64,000 bases of DNA, from positions 119,038,698 through 119,102,697 of the forward strand of contig NC_134096.1 in NCBI RefSeq assembly GCF_000715075.1, read 5' to 3'. Origin of the DNA: Nicotiana tabacum (taxonomy: Eukaryota; Streptophyta; Magnoliopsida; Solanales; Solanaceae). Each line of letters begins with the position of its first letter. Position 1 is the first letter of the stretch. Under the pieces are notes generated by a model. That model had not been told where the DNA came from. It did not search any database and was given only the letters and a program-made list of their open reading frames with translations. Of this stretch, positions 51,466 to 63,551 are shown one piece after another. Position numbers and translations under genes: made by a program.

Positions 51466-53690
51466 GAAGGAAGCAGATGATGATAAAGTATTACTGAAGA
51501 AAGCTCAGACTCTATTGCAACTTGATCCTTTAAATGCACAACTCCAGGAGGATGAGGAGATTAAATTCTAAAAGTTTAAGCAATCTTCATACTTAGCAGA
51601 GATGTTCTTGCAACAAAAAAGTAAAGCTACTTGGATAAAGCTTGGAGATGATAACACTAAATATTTTTTCTCAGTTATAAAACATAGGAAGCTGCAGTAG
51701 GCAATCACTCAGATGAAGGATCAATATGAAAACTGGCAGACTGAACAAGAAGCTATTGTTAATATATTTGTGGAGTATTATAATGATCTATTAGGAGGGA
51801 AGCAGTCTGATAGATTGAAAACTTCCATTGGCATTCTCAACAATGGGCCAACATTATCAGTGGAACAACAAATTGATCTAATTAAGCCTTACTTTGAAAT
51901 GGAAGTGAATCAAGCTATGTTCAAAATTGATAGCAATAAAAGCCCGGGGCCAGATGGCTATGGAAATGGCTTTTTCAAATCAACATGGAACATTATAGGG
52001 AAGGACATCATAGAGGCAGTATTGACATTCCTCAACAATGGAAGGCTGTTGAGGCAAATCAACACTACCAATATTGCACTGATCCCAAAGGTAAAGGTTC
52101 CTGAAAGTGCCAGCCAGTACAGACCCATTACCTATTGTAATATTCTGTACAAATGTAATCCAAATTACTCTGTAGTAGGCTGAAGGTTGATGTCAATGCA
52201 ATTGTGGCAGAGAATCAATGAGCATTTGTGCAAGGGAGATATATGGTTCATAATGTGCTTATATGTCATGATTTGTTGAGGAACTATAATAAACAGACAT
52301 AACCTAGATGTTTGATGAAAATTTACCTAAGGAAAGCTTATGATATGGTTAGTTGGGATTTTGTTGAAGAAGCACTCAAAGGGTATAAGTTTCCTGCCAA
52401 GTTCATAAGTCTGATTATGATTTGTGTTACATCTCCTAAGTATACAATAAGAGTTAATGGTGAAGGTTATGGATTCTTTGACGGAAAGAGAGGTCTAAGA
52501 CAGGGGGATCCAATGTCCCCCTTGTTATTTGTACTAGCCATGGAGTACCTCTCTAGAACACTGAAATAATTGAGTGAATTGTCAGACTTCAAATTCCATC
52601 CCATGTGCAAACAAATAAAGCTGACACACCTGATATTTACAGACGACCTCATGATCTTTTGTAAAGGAGCTCTTGCACCAGTAGCAAAAGTAATGGAAGA
52701 CTTATCTCATTTTAGTAAGGTTACAGGGTTGATGGCAAATTTGGATAAGTCCAGTATTTTTCTAGCTGGAGTGGATGATCAAATGAAGGAAGATCTAGTG
52801 CAACAAACTGGATTCATGTTAGGTGCATTTTCTATAAGATATTTGGGCTTACCTCTATCATCAAGGAAGTGGAACAAGATGGAATGTCACCAACTTATTG
52901 AGAAGATAACAAGCAGAATCAGTATAGTTTACTCCAAGCAATTGTCCTAGCTGGGAGGCTACAGGTAGTTACATCAGTCCTATTCTCTCTGCACAGCTTT
53001 TGGGGAGAAACTTTCATACTTCCACAAAGTGTGCTAAAGGAGGTAGACAAGAAATATAGGGAGTACTTGTGGGACAATACTGAAGGTAAGAGGAAAATAT
53101 CACATGTAGCTTGGAAAAAAATATGTTGTCCAAAGAAGTTTGGTAGGTTGAATATCAAAGGGAGTAGGCTGTGGAATATTGCTTATGCCGGGAAATTATT
53201 CTGGCAACTAGCAAATAAAAGAGATTCATTGTGGGTGAAATGGGAGCATGGGATTTATATGAGGAATAATACTGATATTTGGAATCACCAACCTCCCAAT
53301 GATTGCAGTTGGTATTGGAAGAAGATCACCACCTTAAAAATGGTGATGCAAGATTGGTACCAACAAGGGAGCTACATCCTAGATCCTCAAGGGGCTTACT
53401 CCATATCTAGAAGTTATAATAAGTTGTTAGGGCCACTAAGCGGAATGAGGAACGCTGAACTAATATGGAGCTCCATTTCACAATCAAAACACAGGTTTAT
53501 AACCTGGTTAGCTGTGCAGGACAGATTATTAACGAAAGAAAGATTGAAGAGATTACAGATTTATGTTGAACATGATCAATGCTGTCTATGTGATCAAATG
53601 TTGGAGGAATCATCTCGACATCTCTTTACAGACTGTATCTGGATAAGAAAACTTAAAGCAGAATTAGCATGCTGGACATGAATCCAAATC
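51466..53690 (+). pseudogene. LINE reverse transcriptase and zf-RVT tail
   Basis: Blocks in order: [80 protein letters not shown] and FTDDL at 52636-52650 (catalytic Asp pair intact). Then come ANLDKSSIF, RYLGLPLSS and a zf-RVT region (HRFITWLAVQDRLLTKERL, CCLCDQMLEESSRHLF). Stops and frame changes at about 51571, 51699, 52180, 52568 and 52950 break it. Confidence 0.9.
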
Positions 53691-54072
53691 CCTGAAGGTG
53701 ATGTGAAGCAGACTTTTGATAGAATAAAGAATCGACACTGGCAGCAATTCAAAAAAGAGATAGTAGCAGCTATATGGAGTGCAGGAATATACCATACTTG
53801 GAAAGTTAGGAACTGAAAACTGTTTAGGGACACACTATTAATATAGACATGATAGTAGTAAAGATTAAGAAGAAGTTTATAGATAGAATAGAACAAATTA
53901 GGATGTCCAAGAAAGCACATTGTTATAGGAGATTGATTCAGAAAATTCTTTTATAGCTAGCTATGTTGGAGGCCTACATTACATAGTACCCTTTATGGAA
54001 GGTGGCTATTGGATTTAGGCTGGGGCGGATCTATGTATACGGTTCGGGGTGGTACGCCACCCGCAAGTTTTG

Positions 54073-54183
<111 letters not shown>

Positions 54184-55160
54184 CGTATAAGAAATATGAT
54201 ATATATTTAAAGTGTCACCCATAGAACAAAAGTGGCAAAGGTGCCAGTGGCAAAGGTCTACCTTTTCCTTCAGCAGGGCAAGAGTTCGAATCCAAGCGGG
54301 AGCAAATAGTTTTTTGGCTTGCATTCAGTTGCAATTTAAGGAGATTAGGTACACTACACAACACACACTTCTATATTTTAAATGTTTGACTTTTTTGTTT
54401 GTTTGTTTAAGTATAAACAAATAAGATAAAATATTAATAAAAGTATTCTTTATAGAGTATTTTCTTATAATTAATACTCCTAATAGAAAGTTAAAATCCT
54501 TTTTAGGATCTTTTCCAAATCCCAATTTTCAAAACTCTCCAGTAAAACAAAGCCTCAATTCCCCAAGCCCCTTACGCCATTTTCCCCAATCCCTTTCTCG
54601 TTGCTTCATGCCACTGCTTCTGCTTCTCTGTTAGCTTTTATTCTGCTTTACCTCTGCTGCTCTGCGGATACTTCACACCTTCATTGCTCACTAGTCATTG
54701 CTCTACGCCCACCATTGTAAAGTTTTCTCACCTCCTCCTGTTTATTTCTTAATCCTTTGTGGCTATTTTTTTCCCATCAAATATATGTTCTTGCTCTGTT
54801 TTTATTTTATATTTAGTTGGATTTTAGTGTTCTTGCTAAACTTTATTGTCACTGTTTTAATTTTTTTTGTTATGTATTTCTTTGGTTGTGTTTGAAAATC
54901 AAATGCCTCTTAAATGGTTTCACCGTAAAATTTAGTATCGTGGCAAAAAGAGAAAGAACATCCCAAATAATTTTGATCAAGAAAAATTCAAAATTAACTC
55001 TATTTTAACAACGACAAAAATATTAGGGAAGGTTGAGTTATTTAAAATAACTAAACTTATTGATGGTATGAACTAGTAGAAATCATTCTATATTTCATAG
55101 TGAGCTACAGAGAAAGCTTTCTCACTAGAATTAACTTCTATTTTATAGGAATTGAATTGA

Positions 55161-55905
55161 GATGGATAAATTTGTCACGAGGTTGGAACATTCTCAACCA
55201 AGTCCTAGTTGTCAATCCTTGATCTAAGTGAATGCCAATCTTTCCTATCTTATAAACGAACTCAATTTGGGGTCACTTAAAGGCGATCCAGGAGAAAGAA
55301 TACCTATTGCTGACTATAACCCTAGAATATGAGATGAAGTAAGGAAACATTACATTCAACAAGGTCCTTGTCAACTTTCCAAGCATCAATTTCCCAAAAC
55401 TCAAATAGGAGGAAGAATGCGTCAATTTCTTCCAAGTTGGTTCAATGCTCAATTTTCTAAATGATTGGAGTATATTATGAAGAAAGATGCGGTATTTTTC
55501 TTATGTTGTTATTTGTTCAAAAATAAATTTATTCATGGAAGTGGGGTAAATTTTATACAAAAAATAGTTTTAGGACTTAGAATAAGGGTCTTGAAAGATT
55601 GCGTTTGCATGTTGGTGATGTTAATAGTGTCCATGATAAATGTTTCAAGAAGATGCTAGATTTATCAAATCATCATCAATCAATTCAAGTTATTTTTGAT
55701 AAGCACTCCGAGAAGTTGAAAAGTGAGTATCGAATGCGTTTAGAATATCAATTGATATGGCAAGACTTCTATTGTTGTATGGATCGTCTTTTAGGGGTCA
55801 TGACGAAAGTAAATCTTCAACAAATCAAGGCCTCTTTCTAAGTAATGATGTCATTATTGATCGTTTTCAAAATATGAAAGCCCGTCGAGGACAATTGTAA
55901 ATAGA
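55161..55905 (+). pseudogene. TTF-type (zinc finger MYM-like) hAT transposase fragment
   Basis: Pieces in two frames read DKFVTRLEHSQPSPSC, DEVRKHYIQQGPCQLSKHQF, MRQFLPSWFNAQF, VFFLCCYLFKN, HVGDVNSVHDKCFKKMLDLS, then HHQSIQVIFDKHSEKLKSEY and RMRL. These match the N-terminal TTF zinc-finger region of plant hAT transposases (P-W-F then CLCCYLF). Stops at ~55207, 55330 and 55460 and frameshifts disrupt it; the catalytic and dimerisation parts are absent. Confidence 0.8.
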
Positions 55906-56178
55906 TTGTGTATGATATTAAAAATATTGTTGGAAGTTTTATGCTTTGCGTCAATTAGTTATAGTTATTATATTTCCTTTCGTTTGATCTATTGTCTATA
56001 TAAATAAAAAGGATGAATAACCCGAACCAGACGCCCGAGTTGATCAAATCGATTAGTTGGCACCCATAACCCCTAAATCCTGGATCCGCCTCTGGATTTA
56101 GATACTCTTTAGGTGTAATGGAGTTTGTTGTTAATAGTAGTATTTACATTGTTACCAATAAAAAAAAAATTTAGGTTG

Positions 56179-57421
56179 CACTTTTCACCATGCAACAACC
56201 ATCAGTCAAATGTATCGAGGTACCTCGATATGGAACTTGTACAATTCAGATAGGCTATATTTCCGGAAAGGCAAAGGGTAAGTGTATTCGAACAAGTTCT
56301 CAACGACGGTTCTTATTGGAGTCAAATTCGAGTGTCTTTATCGTAACAAATAAGAATCGTCAATCTCATGCAAAAAATTTGTATGTCCTTTCAACTTTAT
56401 CTTATGCCGTTGGAATTCCATGTTTTCACAAATAACATTCTATAACCCAAACCCATCGTAAGTTGATCATCTTATCTTTTCTGAAGGGAATTTGGGGTAT
56501 TTTCATAAGGTCAAGATGAATTCTTTGCTGTTTAAAGAAAGAAATAAACATATTCATAATTAATTAGTTTGTCTTTTTTTTTTTTGCGTGTGAGAATTCC
56601 AATTGCAGTTTCATGAACTAGCATTTATTAAGAGTATAAAAAAGTGCAACTTTTCTCTATTCCTAAACGGCTAAACGTACTTAGTAAGTTTTTATTAAAA
56701 AGAAAAAAAAAGATTAAAGGAAAATACAAAAGCAGAGTGTTTACCTAATTGTAGTCAGTTTTTCTTTTTTTTAATTTATAACTATGTGTTTCATAGCTTG
56801 ACAAAAAGATAATGGCCATTCAGTCAACTTTGTGAAGAGATGACAAAGGGAAGTCTCTAGTAAATTATCTAGATCACTTCAATAGAAATTATTCCCTAGA
56901 AATTTTGAGTTCCTAAATACTGATGATGTGAATTCCATGACGTTAGCATCCTAAAGTCATTCTAGTGTTATCTATATGGAATCTAATGCAAAATTATTTT
57001 AGCCACAACCTTCAACTTCATTTTATGGTGTTTAAATTCCAAATGTTGAAGAATAGGATTCCATAACACATGTTTTTATCAAACATCAGAATAAGATTCA
57101 TACCAATGCCAGCTTCAAATAAATGCCAATCTTGTTAAAGAAGGATTAAAGAAACTATTTCCTGAACTAAAAACAAGAGAAAGTTCTTTCTTAATTAATA
57201 AGTAGCCTTTACTTCATGTTGTGCATGATAGATGACCGTTCCATCTGGTTAGCTTTCTGATGTGGGGTTATTTCAGAACTCTCACTAATCTTTTGTGCAA
57301 ACTTTCACTATTAAAAGTGCCCTTGTCTTTATTTGATAAGCTTTATCAATAAAAGTAGCCTTGTCTTAATTTGGAATTCAATCCTCAGAACTCATATACT
57401 AGTAGATATATAACTTTGATC
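56179..57421. other. Intergenic between the LINE and the exchanger gene
   Basis: It begins with an 81-codon open frame (56190-56435, MQQPSVKCIEVPRYGTC...) directly after the LINE. I do not recognise it; it may be part of a sequence split by the LINE, or chance. The rest is AT-rich without clear structure. The exchanger promoter should be in the last few hundred bases. Confidence 0.45.
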
Positions 57422-60400
57422 ATGCCAAGCCTTTCATTATGCTTTATCACAATTATTTTTCTACTTGGAAAGGTCCAAGGAAGACTTCTAAGGATAAATT
57501 CTTCCAACCAATTGATCTCAGATGGAATTGATGATCGACTTAACAATCAAGAATATGGACAACACTTGCTTTCTTCAGGCAAAATATGTCAGCAGTTGTA
57601 TGGTATTTTTCCATGTGCAAACAGCATAGGAGGTTACATTTTCTTGATAGTAGTATACCAGTACTTACTGATTACAGGAGAAAGACTGGTCTCAAGAGGA
57701 AGCAAGGCACTCTTCAATATTCTTCGCACTGGCATTTTTGGTGCCACTATTTTTCAAATCTTGAAGACTTTTCCCAGGATTGTCATGTTCATTGGTAACT
57801 TTCAACCTTTCTGTCTCCCTTTAATTTAACTGCTTTAAGATATTAACAAACCTGGAGTTTGAATTTTGGTTCAGTTGTCTAGTTTCATAGGTCCTATAGT
57901 ACCAAGTTTAGCACAAAGTTTAGCTTGCTTTCTCAATCTGCATGCAATAGATGAATAGAGATCATGTACAATACACTTATTATTTTTGAATATCTTATTT
58001 CCTATCAGAATAAACATAGATCTAATCAGCTACTTAAGACACATAGGTATCCTCGGTAGAGTTGGTTAGTTCCCTCTCCTTCAAAGACAGGAAAAGCTGT
58101 TAAAGTCGTTGAACATTAATTCAGTTTAAGGACAAATAGTCAGTGAATCAACAAAATCGAGTTGTTTGCAAGATAAAGAATATTCGACAGTCTTTTGGAT
58201 AAGTCCTCCTAACTAGTACTAATCTAACTAAGAGTGCTATGTTAGACCAGCTTCTGTGAGTAATCCAGTGCTAAAGAAGAAGGTTAAGAAAAAGCAAGCC
58301 TTCACATCCAAAACTGAAAAAACATCAGTTGGAGAATCGTTTACATGGAAATGGAAATAGAAAGCAACATACCTGAACAAAATGGACTGATCCAAATGGT
58401 ACTTTCTTTTTGTAGCATCTGGAGTTTCAGCAAGTAAAGAGAAAGCTCAGAATCAAATATCTTCAGGAATTAGCACTACAGTTGGAGCCACAGTCTTCAA
58501 TCTTACTTTAATGTGGGGAATATGTGTGATATTTGGCACTAAAGACATGACAGAAAAATCAGCTGCAGAATCTTCTTCACCTTCCAAAAGTTTCAAGGGC
58601 CTAAGTGGTATTTCTTTCTTGAATTTAAGTTACTGAATTCGATCGTATGTGAGAAGTTTTTATTGGAGTCTATGCTGAAATTTATACTTTACAGAAACTG
58701 GGGTTACAATTGACCCAAAAACAAGTAAAACAGCTGGAATCATGCTCCTTTCCTTGATCCCATTTGCACTAGTTCAGCCAGTCACTGCTTTCAACTCATT
58801 CTTTGCAAGGCGTATTCTAATTTTCATCACGCTTTTGGTATCAGTCATGCTTTTGCTGTCATACTTTCTTTATCAGGTAATCAAAATTTTCTGCTAATTG
58901 GTACTAATATTCTATCATCTGTTGATACTTACATTAATTACGTAGAATATAAAAACATATTGTAAAACTTTGAAAACAATGGCATCTTTTTGAGAAAAAA
59001 CGTTTCATATGCAGAGTTGGATACTGGATTTAGAGTTAGTAGGTTTAGATCGGAAGTTATGTCATTATGTACACTAGTTTATTTTTTTCACCGGAAACTA
59101 CATATATGGTTCGAGTTGGAGATTAGGTCACACCTATTGCAAAATGCTGGATCCACCTTTGTTCACATGTCGTATTGAACGAATTTCATACTCATGCATA
59201 TATCCTAGTTGAAGGCCTGATCAGGATTCTTGTATCACTCTTAATTTGTGTTTTTTCCCCAGATTTTTGATCCTTGGATGCAAGAAAGAAGTTTAGAATA
59301 TTCCAAATATGAGAATTTGCTAGCAGGATTTCTGCATCATGTACAGAGGCATGCAAGAGGGAAGCTCATTAATGAAGAAGGGCAACCTGATATTGATGTC
59401 ATCAAAAGGTAATGATAGATCCTTGAAAGAAAAAAAAAATTAAAGATGTCTCTTTGCAATGAAGCTAATAAGACTAAAAAGGATAGCCCGGTGCACCAAG
59501 CTCCCGTTATGCGCGGGGTCCGGGGATCGGAAGGGCCGGACCACAAGGGCCTATTGTACGCAGTCTTACGCTGCATTTTTGCAAGAGGTTGTTTCCACGG
59601 CTCGAACCCGTGACCTCTTGGTCACATGGCAGTAACTTTATCAGTTACACCAGGGCTCCCTTCAAATGCAATGAAGCTAATAAGACTGATTATTCTTTTT
59701 CAGATTATTCCTAGAGACTGATAAAGATGCCAACAAATGCCTAACACTAGCCGAATTGGAGAATCTAACACTTGATATTCAATCAGGGAAAGTTAAGGTG
59801 GACAAAGATTATGCTATTACTAAGATATTGAATTCTTTTGATCAAAACAACGACAAAATAATCGACGAGGATGAGTTTGTAGAAGGATGCAAAAGATGGA
59901 TAGAAGAAGCAAAGCAGTTAGCTCAAAGTGATGATTCAAATTCTAAAAAGATTTTACGCAAGGCAAGTAAATTTTTACTGAAAATTATCCGAGTTTTTGT
60001 CTATTTTCCCTAAGGTCTGAGCAGAAAGTGGAGCAAGCATTTTTACAGTGACCTCATTAGATAACTACGCATAATTTCCTCAACAGGTTGTTGAGCAATT
60101 TACTAAAAAACAAAGGGATGAAATTGCTGAGATTGAGCATATAATGGCAAGAATTTTGAAGCATGTTCAAACCCAAGCATTAGAAGCTGGACACCTTGTC
60201 AATGATGATGGAAGCCCCAATATTGAACGGATTAAAGAGTAACTTACTCTTCTTCACTCAATACCCCACTCCAACTCATTTAAAAAAAATGTCATAATAA
60301 ATTACATCAATAGTGTAAAAATGCCTTATACTATCAACGTATAAAAGTTAAATCCACAAATAAAAGATTTAGATCTTCCTATAGCTGATCATCTCTGGTT

Positions 60401-61504
60401 ACATTATGGCAGAATCTTCCACCAGTATGACTTTGATAGGAATAACGTCATAACAAAACCTGAATTGGAAGAGCTAATAGGTTCAGTCAAGTTTGGAGAA
60501 GTTGAAATCAATCGCGATGACTCAGTTAAGAAAGTGTTGAGGGATTTTGATAAAGATGGTAATAACATGATCGACGAACATGAATTTGTCCATGGGATGA
60601 CAAAATGGCTCAACGAGGCCGTTAAAGTGACTAATTGCCCTGACAAGAAAAGGGCCATTGATGAATATGACAAGGTAAAATAGCATTGCTCTCTCAAAAA
60701 ATTTGATTTAAAGAAAATGCTTCTTACACAGTTGACTAATGTAAGCACTGTGTGGCTTTGTTTTATAGATTAAGTGGAGTGAAGTTGACAAGTTAGTCTA
60801 TGAGGTGGAAAAGGATGGAGAAATCAAGTATAAGTTGTTGACATGGGCATTTAACAAGGCTATGCTTCAAGTTTTATTGGGGATTGCAATACTGACTTTA
60901 TGTGCAAAACCTCTTGTGATTAGTATAGAAGATTTATCAGATGCTATGGGGATGCCTTCTTTCCTTATCCCTTTTGTTATGGTACCTCTAGCTCTAAATG
61001 CAAGAATGGCAATAGCAGCAATATTTCCAGCAAGTCAGAAGAGTTCAAAAACTGCATCTTTGACATTCTCAGAGGTGGTTTAACTCTCTTCACTCTCTCA
61101 CAATGATCTTTTCAAACATTCTATCTATTAAAAATTTTGATCTATTGTATAGTTTCTAAATATGTAATTAAAAAAAAAAAGGCAGTCCGGTGCACTAAAC
61201 TCCTGCTATGATAAAAAAAGTTTGATTTTTCTAAATGTGTGATTGTTACTCACAGATATATGGAGGAGTGATCATGAACAATATCATGGGCATGACAACA
61301 CTTTTGGCAGCTGTGTTTATAAAGGACCTAAGATGGGATTATTCAGCAGAAGTGCTAATAGTTTTGGTGGTTTGCTCTGTAGTTGGACTTCTTGCATTTT
61401 TCACCACTACATATCCACTTTGGACTTGCCTCTTAGCATTTTCTCTATACCCTTTCTCTGTGTTGCTCTTTTACCTTCTTGAATGTGTATTTGGTTGGGC
61501 CTAA
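57422..61504 (+). CDS. NCL: NCL-type cation/calcium exchanger with four EF-hands
   Basis: Nine exons (57422-57794, 58416-58607, 58695-58876, 59263-59408, 59704-59962, 60087-60238, 60413-60674, 60769-61074, 61256-61504) give 706 codons plus TAA. The ATG at 57422 opens a signal peptide; the frame upstream starts only with TTG. Exchanger repeat 1 spans ~95-170 (SGVSASKEKAQNQISSG) and is followed by two helices. A cytosolic domain holds EF-hands 304-315, 344-355, 441-452 and 481-492, all with Asp at 1 and Glu at 12. Repeat 2 spans ~540-665 (NARMAIAAIFPASQKSSKT, YGGVIMNNIMGMTTL). NCL proteins exchange Ca2+ against Na+ or H+ across membranes. The published Arabidopsis NCL is, from memory, ~585 residues with one EF pair, so this protein has an extra pair. 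Intron 5 is GC-AG. Confidence 0.92.
59476..59666 (-). mobile_element. tRNA-derived Solanaceae SINE in intron 4 of the exchanger gene
   Basis: On the minus strand: AAGGGAGCCCTGGTGTAACT, a box-A-like TGGTGTAACTGATAAAG, then box B GGTTCGAGCC. Next come GCAAAAATGCAGCGTAAGAC, GTCCGGCCCTTCC and a GCACCGGGCTATCC end with a T-run. A 21-bp direct repeat flanks it exactly (59455-59475 and 59667-59687, starting TGCAATGAAGC). That is the size expected for LINE-driven insertion, and it implies a fairly recent event. Confidence 0.92.
61181..61210 (-). mobile_element. SINE 3'-end fragment in intron 8
   Basis: GTCCGGTGCACTAAACTCCT matches the 3' end of the SINE in intron 4 with a few differences, in the same orientation. 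It lies next to an A-run (a T-run on the minus strand) that would be its tail. The 5' part is missing. Confidence 0.65.
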
Positions 61505-62821
61505 GTGGTAATCATAATACCACCAATACAACCCTAGTCCATACCAATCCTCTCAGCTCGAAAGGAAAAATAAATAAGAGGGATATTTTTCTTCTTTTTT
61601 CTTGAGGACTTGTACAAGCTTTTGAGTGAAAAAAAAAATCATCATTTCATATCAATCATGATAATTTCCCCCTCATTTGGTGCGTTTGATTCGATTTTAT
61701 GAATGGAAAAATGATATTGCATGGTCGCTCTTAAAATAAGAGCCAAAAAAATGTATATATATTTCTGTATGTTATATACAAAAAGTATATAAATTTTATA
61801 TACTTTTGCGACTATCGGATATAAATAATTTCGGCCGTGGAATAAAAGTGATTTGCCCCTTTTATGAATTGGCATGTTTTGAAACTAAATAGGAGCTAGC
61901 GACAGAGGGTTGAGAGAGAGAGCGCGCGCGAGCGAAGGGGCCAACATGAACCAAAAAGAGAGAAAGAGCAACCCTAAAAGAGTGGTCGAACAAGGCCAAT
62001 GAGAAAACAATAATGTCTTACAAGACATCGTATGTCTCGCCAACACAAAGTGAGGGTTCCGCTTATTATAATACTAGTATCTTGGTCACGTGTATTCCAA
62101 GTTATTTTTTTCAAAATTTTGAATAATCACTTGAGATTATTGGAATATGTTTTTGAATAACGAATAAACCAAAGGACTTTATATAGCTGATGAAATTAAA
62201 TAATTTGTCATTAATATTTAATTAAATACAAATAATAAGATAGAAATAAGATTAACCTCCAGTTAAGAAAATAAGGATAAAAAGATAGAAAAGATAAATA
62301 CATTACTTGGCCTAGAAGATGTCTTACATCACCTCTCTATAGATCAAAGCTATGTATATACAAGCATTGAAGCGTTTAATACCAATACACTCTCAATAAT
62401 CTTTGAAGTATATCTCTTCTCTATAAAAACTTTGTTTTCAAAGGATGTTTGTCAACATGATCAAACTTGTAAATTGATAAGAAATTATGGCTTTGACTCC
62501 CTAGCTGGCGGCAGACCTTGTATATTGTATTTCTTTGTGGCCTTAAAATAAATGGCATGCATCAATACATATTATTCTTAATAAACATTAACGATTGGAA
62601 TGTTGCTTTGAATGAGAGTGAAAAAAAATATTCGAAAAAAAGCTTAATGCATGCATGTGCAAACACCTAATGAAACGGAAAAAAAAAAAAAGAAATTTAA
62701 TGCAAATACATGAAATCAAATGCCAATTAAACATGAAGCTTTGTCCCTTCAGAAGAAATTACCCGTAGACATTAGACTATTATCTGAAGAGCCAGACAAA
62801 CAAAGTTTTTAATGACCAGAA
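61505..62821. other. 3' UTR of the exchanger and intergenic sequence
   Basis: AT-rich, with a GA/CG simple run at about 61912-61935. No gene or complete element was recognised. The last bases (ACCAGA, ending AGA) precede the start of the Tat-type LTR. Confidence 0.5.
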
Positions 62822-63464
62822 TGTGTACGGTCAAAACCGATTCTCAATCATAAAGACCGGTCGAGACAATGACATTTCAATCGAAGCGTATCCACATGGC
62901 AAACTCGGACGAATTCCGAAGTAGAGACGTCGAGCTTCGAGCTATAAGACCAATCAACGGCAAAACTTGATATCATTATCGAGCCCGCGTCCGAATCGGA
63001 TTACGGGGCAACGCCGACCGACACAGGCCCCGAATATCGATGCTCCAAGGCAGAACTGTGCTCGAACTAAGACTAGGGATTCAATCTAGCACCGAGCTCG
63101 AGTCAGTGCCAAGCTCGCAGACAAGAGTCGTTACAACCGTACCAAGGGAGAGAATCTTGGCGAGAATCAAGGGAGAGACAAACCATCATGGGTTCTCCAC
63201 TATATGTATTATTTTATTATGTTGTTATAGATAAAGTAGTGACTCTCTACTATAAAAAGGGAGATAGACTACAATAGAGAGGGGTCCTCAAAGAAATACA
63301 TTAAGATTTCATTGTGCTTGTTCTCCTAATATTTTCGGGTCTTCCCGTCCATCATTCCCATTTCATAGCAAAAAATACCTGTATTGTCATTTTGTATCAA
63401 AGAAATTTGCATACCCTTAGAACCATATCTAAATTTAACATTATCCGATTTTTTGGGTAAAACA
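62822..63464 (+). repeat. 5' LTR of a Tat-lineage Ty3/gypsy element
   Basis: A ~643-bp LTR starts TGTGTACGGTC and ends GGGTAAAACA. TATAAAAA lies at 63251-63258 and an R/U5-like AAGATTTCATTGTGCTTG follows. Its GC-richer, ATCGAG/CTCGAG-rich U3 contrasts with the flanking AT-rich DNA. The 3' LTR is beyond the window, so the boundaries rest on TG...CA and the primer-binding site. Confidence 0.78.
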
Positions 63465-63467
63465 GTT

Positions 63468-63485
63468 TGGCGCCTACCGTGGGGC
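63468..63485 (+). other. Primer-binding site of the Tat-lineage element
   Basis: TGGCGCCTACCGTGGGGC begins four bases after the LTR end. This TGGCGCC-type site is typical of the Tat/Ogre/Retand group and differs from the tRNA-Met sites of the other gypsy elements here. I did not verify which tRNA it matches. Confidence 0.75.
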
Positions 63486-63551
63486 TAAGGGTAACAGTGA
63501 TTGTTTGATATAAATCTACAGTACATTCCAGCTTACAACTTCGAATCAGCA

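Noticed and set aside
56190..56435. 81-codon open frame after the LINE
   Set aside because: Not recognised, short, no intron or domain signal; mentioned in the intergenic entry but not called as a gene.
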